From assembly GCF_000003815.2 (NCBI RefSeq), contig NC_049982.1:17681548-17745547 (forward strand): a DNA stretch of 64,000 nucleotides, written 5' to 3'. A program made the position numbers and the translations under genes. Positions 19,030-31,900 of this stretch are shown in pieces. Under the pieces are notes generated by a model. It did not search any database. It was not told the origin of the DNA and saw only the letters and a list, made by a program, of their open reading frames with translations. How positions within the stretch are numbered: the first letter of the stretch is position 1; each line of letters opens with the position of its first letter. Source of the DNA: Branchiostoma floridae (Eukaryota > Chordata > Leptocardii > Amphioxiformes > Branchiostomatidae).

Positions 19030-22000
19030 TGGATGGCAGGTAAGGACACTTGACTGTCCTGGGACCAAGTCTGATGTACCATTCAAATTATGTATTGGTT
19101 CAAGGTCTGTGTTAAGTATTGTCATTGACGATTTCAACATTCTGTGTAATTCATATAGATATTTACCAATGCAACGGGTCAACCCAGATAAGAACTTGAA
19201 GAAGGAGCCAAGTTTGAAATGGTCTGATAGCTATATAGTATTAGTATTGTACTTTAAAGCAACTTCCCACATAGTATTATGTAGTTATGTCTTTTTGCCA
19301 TCATTGTGGGTTTACAATGGCCAGAAATCCTAAGTATCCTAATAATTGCATGTATCTCATCGTTCAAATTTCTTTCAACAAAGAAAACAAGTTCAAACCT
19401 TGGAGAAAGAGATACATGGCATGACAACTGATATTTTGCACTCACAGGCACAGCGATGGAGCCCGGGAGCTGGCCAACTATGTTCTCTTCGGTTTATATG
19501 ACTACAAGAACATCAAGAGGTATTAAAGTCCAAATCATTTTTTAAACTTTATTTCCTTTAATATTGATTGATTTGTCATTTTGTACAGAAGAAAGAATGT
19601 GCTGAATGAAATTCTTTCTTTTTTTCTCGTTTATTCTTAGGTCTAACCTTCCAGAAGACACTGTTGATGGTATGTTAAAAAGTATTCAATGATTGATAAC
19701 TTAAAGGTGATAAAGAAGGTTTCCTTGGAATTTTTCTTGGCACCTTGTAACAAGAAATCAAAGCTTGCAGTGTTTGTGTCAGGTCCTTAAATCTAGACTT
19801 GAGAGTGGAAGAATGGCTTCCTTTTGCATAGACACTGGCACACATTATTAGGTGTTTAACAAACATTGTTTTGAGGCTTTATAAAAATGCCTAGCAGCTA
19901 AAGTCATTAGTGTTGAAACTCTAGAGTGCTAGAAACTTGTAAATGGCCAATTTAGTACCCTAAACTTGCTGAAGAGTCTAGACTATACTGTATATAGATG
20001 GCTATAGCAAGTGACCATTACTGAAGCTGATGTATACTATGTATATGATGTCTTCAGTTCTTCTTTAATAATGACAATGGCCCATTCATTCATCCCTAGA
20101 CATGATGCTCCTGATCAGACAAGATGGTGTTCGCATATACTGTAACCCTGTCAACTACCCATACCTGCTGCCTTACATTGCACACTGGAAGAACCTACAG
20201 ATCTTCTGTATGGCGGAAGACAAGGTCTGTGTTCTTCACCTCCTCTTTGCTTGTGTATAGTCACCGTAGCAGTCAAGTATCTACAACACTTTGCCTAATG
20301 ATAGTTATACATTTGTATGTAGATGTAATACTTAACAATGTAATTTGTATATTCTTGTATTGAACATTTTGTATTGAAACATTTCATATCTGAATATGTC
20401 AAAGCTTCTGTCCAGGAATCTTTGTACATATTTCAAACAATACAAATTTGTTGTCAAAGGGCTATCTCAAAAGGAAAAGGTGTCCAAAAAAATTGTCACA
20501 TGCTTCTGAAAGCTACAAAAATGTGTGACGAGTATTAAAATTAATTTAGAAGCCTACAAGTGTTTAGTATGTGGATTTGAAGTATTGCTCTATTGATGGA
20601 TGATGGGTTAAGCTGTGTTAACTGATGTTCCTATAGTACCATGAGGATGAGGAGGAGGCTGAGGAGTACAAGATCAGGAGTTTTGTGGCCATGATGGAAG
20701 GGAGCAACAGAGTGGGGCTGCCTTACAGCTCTAGATGTAAGACTAGTATTCAGCTCATGCATCAAGAACAGCTGTCAATGTTTGAGGAACAGATGATAAT
20801 TCTTCATTTACTGTAATGTCACTTAATTGATTTTATTTATTATATCTGTATGATATAATACTGTACTCTGAGTACAATGTACTGTTTTCCTTGTTACCCC
20901 CTGTGGAATATGTCCTTAAGCTAACTTTTGGTAGCCTTTGTTGCATGTTGTGCTACAGCTACAGTCAATACTTTGAAGCTGCTACTGTCTCATTTAAGCA
21001 CACTACATGTAAGTTTTAACTTTTTCTGTCCAGTTAATCAGCAACAGTTCAGCCCAATGGTCATAGAGAAGTGGCCTATTATACAGGCATTTGCCCTGGA
21101 AGGGTTTGGAGGGTAAGTAAGCATTTTTCTTTTGACTTTGTGATATCAAAAAAGTGTGAGGCATTTCCAGTAAAGAGAAGTAAAGCCTTTTATCAGGTTG
21201 ATCAGTATGATAAGTATGCTCTGATGAGAGATTTCCCAGATGTGAAAGGTTGGCATAAAGACACATAAAGACAGTTTATGATTTTCACCTTTCAGTGGAG
21301 GATTTTTCACCATGAAGCATGAGGTGTTTGATGTCAGCAGTAGACTGGAGCACATCTACACCAGGCTGGACCCCATTGGACTGGAGAACCTGGTCACAGA
21401 GGTGTCTATCCTATCATTATCACTGACTCTGTGGAAGATTGTGTTGCTACTGTCATATTAACCTCCTAGTTTGGCTTGTACATTTCAAAATGGCATAGAT
21501 GCATCTATCCCACCTTACTTTTACATAGATCCGTGAAGGCCATATTTAATCTAATACTTGATGTAGGCTTTGGCAAACTACATGCACCTAGGGACCACAA
21601 TAAGAAACTAGCTTGTCTTGCAGTCAAGATCATGCTTAAGAATAGCCAAGGTGAATGTTAGATAGGTCAATACAATACAATGTTAGGTTAATAATTATCT
21701 TTAATAATTGTTGATTCTTATCTTTACTCAGCAACTGTCCCAGTTTGAACAGCAGTGGACTTCATTGATCAAGAATATTGATGTTGAAAGGTAGGAGATG
21801 ATGTTGTTTGGTATGGAGCAATCAGAGAAAGAACTAGCACTTACATGTATGTGTGCCAGTATTCATTACCAAATGATTAGTAAGATGTCATATGGAAAAT
21901 TCAGGAGCCAACCTTTGATACAGAAATAAGCTCCTGTCAAAATGGTTTATTAGCATTTATGTATTATCTGAGCATAATTGTCAAACACTGCCTTCTTTAA

Positions 22001-22259
22001 TATGTGACTGAACAATAGCTACTGAAACTTTATTTACAAACTTTATTTACAAACTTAGGCCACACCAATTTAATTTCTTGGTTCACGGATTTTTTCATAA
22101 AAAATATGGAGCGAGAGGGCGAAATAAAAATAAAAATTGTAAAATGGTTGGGACAAAGGTAACGGCTAATCCAAAACATAAAGAAAAAAAGGTTTCAGCT
22201 TGAAAAAAGTACAAAAACACTATTATTGTACAGTAACAGCACCTGTACCCACACTTTAA
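19030..22259 (+). repeat. Near-identical second copy of the 5' part of DNAAF9
   Basis: Matches 26511-29739 base for base except for about four differences: a one-base deletion near 19932, and substitutions near 21525, 22024 and 22086. None lies in an exon. It contains copies of the last 10 bases of exon 2 and of exons 3-9 at 19448-19519, 19641-19669, 20100-20224, 20637-20736, 21034-21112, 21296-21401 and 21732-21790. The match ends inside a Harbinger-like MITE. It has no exon 1, promoter or downstream exons of DNAAF9, so as placed it is a fragment. An assembly artefact is more likely than a functional copy. Confidence 0.95.
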
Positions 22260-22689
22260 AGGGGCATTCCACTCCAGAAGCGGGTATCATAATTCATCAG
22301 AGAATAAATTGTTATGCTTGAATCAAGTTTGTTTTGTCAAATGTACCATGAGTTGAAGCCTGAACGCAGGGCGTGCATTATAGCGATCGACTTCTTGAAT
22401 TCCCCGCTGGTCCCTTACCAACAATCCCAGAATTCAATGCGCATGGTGTGTTACGGACGAGCTGGATCGACGAAGCCGCCAAGGACTCTTCCAGTTGAAA
22501 AGGTTGGTACTGGCATAAATTTCGATGTTAGCTGCTCAGGATTGCTTTTTTGGCTAGACTAAATATGTGTGCACAACCTCTATCAGAACTGGTAGGCAAA
22601 CGCGTTCCAATCATTATTTGCGGGCCATTCTGTAGCGATCTGCCAATATGTAGATAGTCATTTTTAGATAGAAGAATGGTCCGTAAAAA

Positions 22690-23645
22690 GTTGCCAAATT
22701 TCTGTATTCCGAGGTACCCTGAGCATCAGACTTTTTGTGTACCTTCCTAAATGTCCGATAGTAATTTTACCGTTTTCGGTTTGTTCTCACTCACTCAGCG
22801 TACCGAGATATTGGGCCCGAAACTGACCATGAAAGTAGCGTGTTTACTGTGAGCGGCGTCATTTTTAGCCTCCACCAGGCCTTGCTACGGGGGTGCGTGG
22901 ATCGTACAATTCGGGAAAAAAATTCGGGAATTGGCCAAGGGAGCTCCGGAGTCAGTCCACGATTAGATTCACATTTCCCCTCCACGGCCGACCAACCTCT
23001 CTGGTAGCAAACCCTTGCCTTTGGCAAATTATTCTCCTTATGAAACCAGCGTAGTCAGTCTGGTATTGAGGCTATCCATTTTTTGTTTTGACATACGTCA
23101 CATTCACGTGTATGGCGACAAGCGACTACTTTCAGCTCTCACTACAGTGCTAAAATCTCTGCATACCGGAAAGCTAAGGTCTTCAAACGTTTTGTGTACA
23201 TTCCTTAACTGTTTGATAGTAACACGACTGCTTTCGTTAAATTTGTAGTTATACCGTTTACGAGAAATTGGGCCTGAAATTTACCTTGCATTCAGAGTGT
23301 TTTCGGCTAGCGACGCCATTTTTTGTTGACATGTGATGACCTAGTTTACTACAGTGCTAATATCTCTGCATCCTGAAAAGCTAAGGTCTTCAAACTTTTT
23401 ATGTGCATTCCTAAATGTTTGATAGTGAGTCGACTACTTTTGTTAAGCTCGTAGTTATACAGTTTACGAGAAATCGGGCCCCAAAATCGGCCTTGCATTC
23501 AGAAGTGTTCGCGGCCACGCCATTTTTGTTGACATACGATTACCAAACTTTTACATTGTATTCAAGTGCTAACATCTCTGTATCCCCAAAAACTACGGTC
23601 TTCAAACTTTTTGTGTACATTCCAAAATGTCTGGTAGTCACTCGA
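22690..23645. repeat. Diverged tandem repeat, period about 207-212 bp
   Basis: The word GTGCTAA(A/T/C)ATCTCTG recurs at 23147, 23354 and 23566. Each is followed by a TTCAAAC..TTTTTGTGTACATTCC segment and then CGAGAAAT(T/C)GGGCC. A more diverged unit starts near 22700 and is separated by about 200 bases of other sequence. CpG-richer than its surroundings; it probably belongs to a transposon. Confidence 0.75.
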
Positions 23646-23744
23646 CTATAGCATGCAATAATGTCATAGTACTCATAGAGTTCCATGTCTTTAAAATTCT
23701 GCATGAACTGGTGCATAACTGCCACTTCTGTTTTTGTTTGATAG

Positions 23745-24696
23745 AAAAGAGAAGGACGTGGTCGAGGAAAAGTCCAAGTCAAAAGGTAATTAATTTTTAA
23801 TTTCATTACTAGTAGAAAAGTGTCCTCATGTGCCTACTTACATGTATGTATATTTATTTCTTAAAATGACAACACTGGATTTGTCAAGGGACATGATATG
23901 TTTGGTAAGATTACTTGTTCTGGTAAAAAAGATTGACAGAAGTGTATGATTTGGGCTAATGGACTAGGCACTGGTATACCTCAAAGTCAAACCAAAATAT
24001 TTATTGCACTAACAGATTTTGTAGTGCATGCAAAATCTAATCATTATCATGACAAGCTTATAATTGCTTCTTTCCTGGGAGTGACTCTGAAATTAATATA
24101 AGAAATGTTCTCTGTTTTGGCATGTAAAAGAATATGTGGCTACTATACTGTATAGTAGCTAGTGTAAATCTATATTTAAAACATTCAAATATCCGATTTT
24201 AGAATTATAGTCAGTACAGTACTAATATATATTGGGTGCAGAAATGTGCTAAGCACTGTTAGAAGTAATATATTCTTTTGTAGGCAGCCCAGAAGCCATT
24301 CTTGCTTGCTTGTATGCTTGATGGATGTTATATTCAGAAAAGCCATCTTGGAGTTGGGTGATTTTGTAATACTAAGATCATACTAATAGTTCATGTATGG
24401 TCGATTTCAGCAAAAGGTTGACATGGAAGAGTCAGTTTTTGCATGGAAAGGGAGATGGAGTTTGTAAATTTCAGCCTCTCTTGTTATTCATGATTGTCAT
24501 TTTTAACATAGATGCAAATGTGGCCTAGTATTATTTTGTCATCAATGAATATCTTAATCACAAGAACATTGTTGACTTCAGAATATATTCTTTGCAGATG
24601 ACCTAAGGCAGCGGTTGGACTACAGTAAGAGGCTAGGAGACTATGTGGTCAAAAACATCTATGAGAAGAAACAGGACTACACTTTCAAAAAGAAAG
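23745..24696 (+). CDS. Two candidate exons of an unidentified gene
   Basis: Segment 23745-23785 (after ...TTGATAG, before GTAATT) and segment 24598-24696 (after TTTGCAG, before GTGTTG) have plausible splice borders and join in frame. Together they encode a Lys/Glu-rich stretch (EKDVVEEKSKSK) followed by DDLRQRLDYSKRLGDYVVKN and YEKKQDYTFKKK. The phase also continues from the duplicated DNAAF9 exon 9 upstream, but no corresponding segment exists in the intact gene. I do not recognise the protein. It may be the tail of a different locus brought in by a chimeric contig. Confidence 0.4.
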
Positions 24697-25670
24697 GTGT
24701 TGAAGGCTGTCATACACAGGCGTCGGGAGTTTTGTGGTGGCTAGGTGCTCCAAAAGCCTGACTTTCCAGGCCAGACAATAAAACTGCAATTGCACAGTAC
24801 CGTTCAAGGTTTACAGGCTAGTAAACGAGTCTCGTTTGGAACTCTACTGTTTTCATGGTCATGTTTTCTCATTTTTGTTATGTTTTTTTTAGCATACATG
24901 CTTTATATGACAAAACTACATGTAGTTTCTGTTTTGAACGTTTCAAAACTGCTGCTCCTATTTCTCTTAGACACAAGAAATGTGAAAATTTAAATATTAA
25001 TTCATGAACATGCAACTTGAACATGTTGGCAGTAGCCCATATACTTCAGGTTAAATCCAGGTAGATCCTGATATACTGATTTTATAAGACAGGCTATATT
25101 ATTATGTTAATAAGGACAAGTTCCCATTGTATATCCAGTGGATCATTTTATTCATAAATATCCTGCCTACATATGTCAGAAACAAATGCTGTTTTACAAC
25201 AATATATGTGTGTCCACCAAAGTTTTCCCTGCCTATTTTTGAAAATTACACAGAAATGTAATTGTATATTGATATAATATACATGTCTTTCTTGCTGTAT
25301 ATCTAGTTCAAAGGAATATGAAAATAAGGATACTTAATATGTTCAAGGTTTCTATTTGGCCTGTTGTATAAACCATGAATAGGTAGATAAATTTATACAG
25401 GTGAGGTAGATAGATGTCCGCATTTGGTTGAATGCACCTGTTATAGTGGAAATAATGTGGAAACTGTGTAACACTGTTGTCAAGATTGTTTTTGTTTTAG
25501 CAGTAAAGCCTCACCCTAATTCTAATTCTAACCCCAAGCTTCACAAGAATGGATAACCCTAACAGTAAAAAGTTAGTAGAATACAGATTTATAGATCACT
25601 CTCTGGTTTAACGTCAGATCAATTTAGCAATTGAACATGTGGTGGCGAAATATCTTAACAGGAAAATGTC

Positions 25671-25770
25671 NNNNNNNNNNNNNNNNNNNNNNNNNNNNNN
25701 NNNNNNNNNNNNNNNNNNNNNNNNNNNNNNNNNNNNNNNNNNNNNNNNNNNNNNNNNNNNNNNNNNNNNN
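25671..25770. other. Assembly gap (100 N)
   Basis: Exactly 100 N. The sequence resumes inside the right terminal repeat of the same MITE that is cut by the first gap. Confidence 0.99.
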
Positions 25771-25794
25771 GATTCGACCTCTGCTTGGAGAGTA
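25771..25794. mobile_element. Right end of the gap-split hairpin MITE
   Basis: GATTCGACCTCTGCTTGGAG and AGTA form the reverse complement of the first 24 bases at 18842. They are followed by GTTCTTCAG (25795-25803), identical to the 9-mer that precedes the left end. Confidence 0.85.
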
Positions 25795-25881
25795 GTTCTT
25801 CAGCACAGCGGAGCGGACAGTTCGAATTACCCGCTCAACACTGGTGACCAACCAGATCATGATCACATGACCTCTGAACAT

Positions 25882-25919
25882 CCAAAATGGCCGCCGTAGT
25901 TGCTAATGAAAACAAGTGA
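25882..25919 (+). promoter_or_regulatory. YY1-like motif and short upstream ORF in the DNAAF9 leader
   Basis: CCAAAATGGCCGCC (25882-25895) resembles the YY1/TISU motif that sits at many transcription starts. The ATG inside it opens a ten-codon frame ending at 25919, about 48 bases before the DNAAF9 start. It marks the likely transcription start and may act as an upstream ORF. Confidence 0.5.
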
Positions 25920-25966
25920 AGTTCGACTAAAAGTTTTCTTCCAATTAAACCTAATAGTCGAGACGA

Positions 25967-28900
25967 ATGGCTCAAAACAGCCCGTTCAGACCTTCTTCAG
26001 GTCGCCGTGCAGCTAGACAGGAAACCTTTTCCTCAGCTGTGAGGTGAGTTGTATTGATTTTGAAGTCTTCGGCAGGGAATCTGATGTTGTCAGTTTGCCG
26101 TGCCGTGTGTGTGGGCGGGTTCCAAATAAAGTCATGTCCTACAACATGTAGGTGTCAATAGATCACAGAGAGACAGTTTTGTTGACAAAAGACTATCATT
26201 GCAGTAAGTGTAAACTCAGTATATGTTCTAGCTGCAGAATCAAGAACAAAGTCTGGACCAATAGCTAGATTTTATACCTCCCCCTCCCCAATCCAATCCT
26301 CAGGCCAATTATAGATTGTAGAAAAGTGAAGAGATATAACAAGCAGTATTCAAGTGTAAAATGAGATATCACGAAGTAAAATGAAACACTGATAAACGCT
26401 ACAAATGTTCCCCTGCAGTAACTGCAGGTTACGACAGGTGCAGTCTTTACTCCAACCCAGCAAAGACCCCAGGCAGTCCCAGCTGGATGCTGTATTGTGT
26501 ATCCTTGGTGTGGATGGCAGGTAAGGACACTTGACTGTCCTGGGACCAAGTCTGATGTACCATTCAAATTATGTATTGGTTCAAGGTCTGTGTTAAGTAT
26601 TGTCATTGACGATTTCAACATTCTGTGTAATTCATATAGATATTTACCAATGCAACGGGTCAACCCAGATAAGAACTTGAAGAAGGAGCCAAGTTTGAAA
26701 TGGTCTGATAGCTATATAGTATTAGTATTGTACTTTAAAGCAACTTCCCACATAGTATTATGTAGTTATGTCTTTTTGCCATCATTGTGGGTTTACAATG
26801 GCCAGAAATCCTAAGTATCCTAATAATTGCATGTATCTCATCGTTCAAATTTCTTTCAACAAAGAAAACAAGTTCAAACCTTGGAGAAAGAGATACATGG
26901 CATGACAACTGATATTTTGCACTCACAGGCACAGCGATGGAGCCCGGGAGCTGGCCAACTATGTTCTCTTCGGTTTATATGACTACAAGAACATCAAGAG
27001 GTATTAAAGTCCAAATCATTTTTTAAACTTTATTTCCTTTAATATTGATTGATTTGTCATTTTGTACAGAAGAAAGAATGTGCTGAATGAAATTCTTTCT
27101 TTTTTTCTCGTTTATTCTTAGGTCTAACCTTCCAGAAGACACTGTTGATGGTATGTTAAAAAGTATTCAATGATTGATAACTTAAAGGTGATAAAGAAGG
27201 TTTCCTTGGAATTTTTCTTGGCACCTTGTAACAAGAAATCAAAGCTTGCAGTGTTTGTGTCAGGTCCTTAAATCTAGACTTGAGAGTGGAAGAATGGCTT
27301 CCTTTTGCATAGACACTGGCACACATTATTAGGTGTTTAACAAACATTGTTTTGAGGCTTTATAAAAATGCCTAGCAGCTAAAGTCATTAGTGTTGAAAC
27401 TCTAGAGTGCTAGAACTTGTAAATGGCCAATTTAGTACCCTAAACTTGCTGAAGAGTCTAGACTATACTGTATATAGATGGCTATAGCAAGTGACCATTA
27501 CTGAAGCTGATGTATACTATGTATATGATGTCTTCAGTTCTTCTTTAATAATGACAATGGCCCATTCATTCATCCCTAGACATGATGCTCCTGATCAGAC
27601 AAGATGGTGTTCGCATATACTGTAACCCTGTCAACTACCCATACCTGCTGCCTTACATTGCACACTGGAAGAACCTACAGATCTTCTGTATGGCGGAAGA
27701 CAAGGTCTGTGTTCTTCACCTCCTCTTTGCTTGTGTATAGTCACCGTAGCAGTCAAGTATCTACAACACTTTGCCTAATGATAGTTATACATTTGTATGT
27801 AGATGTAATACTTAACAATGTAATTTGTATATTCTTGTATTGAACATTTTGTATTGAAACATTTCATATCTGAATATGTCAAAGCTTCTGTCCAGGAATC
27901 TTTGTACATATTTCAAACAATACAAATTTGTTGTCAAAGGGCTATCTCAAAAGGAAAAGGTGTCCAAAAAAATTGTCACATGCTTCTGAAAGCTACAAAA
28001 ATGTGTGACGAGTATTAAAATTAATTTAGAAGCCTACAAGTGTTTAGTATGTGGATTTGAAGTATTGCTCTATTGATGGATGATGGGTTAAGCTGTGTTA
28101 ACTGATGTTCCTATAGTACCATGAGGATGAGGAGGAGGCTGAGGAGTACAAGATCAGGAGTTTTGTGGCCATGATGGAAGGGAGCAACAGAGTGGGGCTG
28201 CCTTACAGCTCTAGATGTAAGACTAGTATTCAGCTCATGCATCAAGAACAGCTGTCAATGTTTGAGGAACAGATGATAATTCTTCATTTACTGTAATGTC
28301 ACTTAATTGATTTTATTTATTATATCTGTATGATATAATACTGTACTCTGAGTACAATGTACTGTTTTCCTTGTTACCCCCTGTGGAATATGTCCTTAAG
28401 CTAACTTTTGGTAGCCTTTGTTGCATGTTGTGCTACAGCTACAGTCAATACTTTGAAGCTGCTACTGTCTCATTTAAGCACACTACATGTAAGTTTTAAC
28501 TTTTTCTGTCCAGTTAATCAGCAACAGTTCAGCCCAATGGTCATAGAGAAGTGGCCTATTATACAGGCATTTGCCCTGGAAGGGTTTGGAGGGTAAGTAA
28601 GCATTTTTCTTTTGACTTTGTGATATCAAAAAAGTGTGAGGCATTTCCAGTAAAGAGAAGTAAAGCCTTTTATCAGGTTGATCAGTATGATAAGTATGCT
28701 CTGATGAGAGATTTCCCAGATGTGAAAGGTTGGCATAAAGACACATAAAGACAGTTTATGATTTTCACCTTTCAGTGGAGGATTTTTCACCATGAAGCAT
28801 GAGGTGTTTGATGTCAGCAGTAGACTGGAGCACATCTACACCAGGCTGGACCCCATTGGACTGGAGAACCTGGTCACAGAGGTGTCTATCCTATCATTAT

Positions 28901-31900
28901 CACTGACTCTGTGGAAGATTGTGTTGCTACTGTCATATTAACCTCCTAGTTTGGCTTGTACATTTCAAAATGGCATAGATGCATCTATCCCACCTTACTT
29001 TTACATAAATCCGTGAAGGCCATATTTAATCTAATACTTGATGTAGGCTTTGGCAAACTACATGCACCTAGGGACCACAATAAGAAACTAGCTTGTCTTG
29101 CAGTCAAGATCATGCTTAAGAATAGCCAAGGTGAATGTTAGATAGGTCAATACAATACAATGTTAGGTTAATAATTATCTTTAATAATTGTTGATTCTTA
29201 TCTTTACTCAGCAACTGTCCCAGTTTGAACAGCAGTGGACTTCATTGATCAAGAATATTGATGTTGAAAGGTAGGAGATGATGTTGTTTGGTATGGAGCA
29301 ATCAGAGAAAGAACTAGCACTTACATGTATGTGTGCCAGTATTCATTACCAAATGATTAGTAAGATGTCATATGGAAAATTCAGGAGCCAACCTTTGATA
29401 CAGAAATAAGCTCCTGTCAAAATGGTTTATTAGCATTTATGTATTATCTGAGCATAATTGTCAAACACTGCCTTCTTTAATATGTGACTGAACAATAGCT
29501 ACTGAAACTTTCTTTACAAACTTTATTTACAAACTTAGGCCACACCAATTTAATTTCTTGGTTCACAGATTTTTTCATAAAAAATATGGAGCGAGAGGGC
29601 GAAATAAAAATAAAAATTGTAAAATGGTTGGGACAAAGGTAACGGCTAATCCAAAACATAAAGAAAAAAAGGTTTCAGCTTGAAAAAAGTACAAAAACAC
29701 TATTATTGTACAGTAACAGCACCTGTACCCACACTTTAAGGAGCTCATAAGATAAAGGCCAATTTGCTACACCAGAAAGTTGGTGAATGGTTTCATTAAT
29801 GGTGAAAATTTGCTGAGGCGTAATTTTTATTTTTATTTTTTTTCCAAAAAATAGGAGCGAGCGAATCCGTGAACCAAGAAATTAAATTGGTGTGGCCTTA
29901 TATCAGAGTGTAAACTTAGCCATTTAATTGTAATATCAACTTTATGTTCCACAGCCCTGCCCAGAGAGCAGTCTTGACAGAGAGCAAAGTTGGAGAGGTA
30001 CTTCTTGAGACTATACCTACTTTGAGATGATCAGAGAGAAGCATATCTTAAGTTTGCTTATTTTTTGTACATGCTTGAACAATTTTTTTTGGCAAATGCC
30101 TTTGGGAAATGAAATAGCTTCCAATATTTTCCGACCAGCCATTCCAGAGTTACTACACCCATGGCATGCAAGCAGGCGGTGCTGGAGGGCGGAGACGGGC
30201 CTTTGTGCTGTTTGGGACTCGTACGGGCGGAGCAGGGGCAGGTGGACAGGGCGCTGATGGGGTCATTGGCAGGGCAGGTGTCAGGGGAGGGCCATCTCTC
30301 CACATGGTGAGGAACATGTCTGGGGGAAGTTTTGGTGAAAAATTATATGGTAGAGAAATGTGATGATTGTGATACATGTGTTTCAAGGGTAATAGCATTG
30401 AACAGTATATGTTCTGCTCTGTGGTAAGTAGTATGCATAGTAGGCATGGTACCATTACTTTTTTTTGTTTACCAAAATGACAGCAATTGCTACATTAGTC
30501 TAGAATATCTCAAGTTGTAAGGACATACAATTTCATTTTAAGCAAGTTTTGGTGCGCACATGTTTCTTGGTATGCACATGCTTCTTGGCGCACATGCTTC
30601 TTGGCACGCACATGCTTCTTGGTGCGCACATGCTTCTTGGCGCGTACATGCTTTGTACTGCATTGGAATCAACATGACAGTATTAAGTAACTGTTATAGC
30701 TAAAAGTATCTGCACATGAGAGAAATGGAACATACTGTTGGCATGTCAGAGGTTTATTGTCAGGTGTGATAATTCTAACTTTCCCACTGCACGTAGGCTT
30801 GTCAGGCCATCTCACCTCGGGGTCCACTCAGCTGTGCTAGAACCTACTTCTTCAGCAGTGGACATTTCCCATACCCAGGTATGCTCTACACACAATACCA
30901 ACAATTGAAGGGAGTTACTCTTCTAATTTTCTATTGGTATTTTAATGTAAATTGTAAGAATGAAAAAAAAATTGGAAACAAAGCACACACATGCATCTCA
31001 GCCTGCACATAAATACATGCATCTACTCACAATACATGTACATGACCTTGTACATACTTTTTTCTCCAATGTCCAGTAAGCGGAGGAACTGGCATGCCTA
31101 GAACTGAGGAAAAGAACATGGATCTCAGGTAAGGTCATAAGTAATGGGCTCTCCCGAGTCTGTGCTGTGAGAAATACAAGTGAGGGTCCGAAAAAGTTCC
31201 GCACACAAAATTGAAATGGTCGTCTCTCCAAATCGTAAGTCAACAATTTGCAAAATATACACAGCTGATTTTAAATTGTCCTTTTTTGTGTTGAGTCTGT
31301 GAAATTTTGAGATTCACATACCATTTTAAAAATTCTTAGCTATTTCCAACTCATTTGCTCTCTGAAATACTGTTTCTGGGGAAAATCAAATAGCTTATCA
31401 AATTGATATTTCATCACAAGGGCATCAATTTATCTATAGAACCTGTGTATTGGAAGTTACTAGTTGACCTGTAGGAATAGTGTGCTGGGAGTTATTAGAG
31501 CTGTACTGAATTTCACGTTGACTTGTGTAATTCTGCAGGTTGCTGTCTACCATGTACCTGGTAGCAGTTGATGCTGTTCTGGCTGCCATTGACAAATACA
31601 GCAAGACTCTGAGTGTTGGAGCTGTGAGTTTGCTCGGACTTTGTCCTTATCCTGACTTGCTACTGTCTAGATGTCATACATTTATTACAGATCTACCAGT
31701 ATTCTCTTTCTCTCTTTTAATAGTACATAATGCTTCTGATTACAGATGATGATAGAAGTTTTGTTTCAACAAGTCTTGGTCTTTAATCTCATCAACATCA
31801 GATAGCCCTATTATGAGGTTTCTTGATTTTTATCAAATGTTTGTATGCATGTATGAAGAGACTGAATTCTTTGTAAAATAACTAGTGGCCATGGAAAATA

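Larger units (their letters stand above)
22260..25670. other. Unrelated sequence joined to the duplicate copy
   Basis: Sequence with no counterpart in the intact DNAAF9 gene. It starts in the middle of a MITE whose right half never appears, passes through a tandem repeat array (about 22690-23645), holds two exon-like segments (23745-23785 and 24598-24696) and ends at the second N gap. Confidence 0.7.

Noticed and set aside
19030-22259. Second allele (haplotype) of DNAAF9 placed beside the first
   Set aside because: About 0.1% divergence, including introns, is too low for typical lancelet alleles. A chimeric or twice-used contig, or a very recent duplication, fits better, although an inbred source would weaken this argument.
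30027-30363. Two plus-strand open frames as a separate small gene
   Set aside because: They overlap DNAAF9 exon 11; the 30166-30363 frame is that exon's own frame read on into the intron.
30549-30654. CRISPR array
   Set aside because: The units are contiguous 18-mers without spacers, in a eukaryotic intron.
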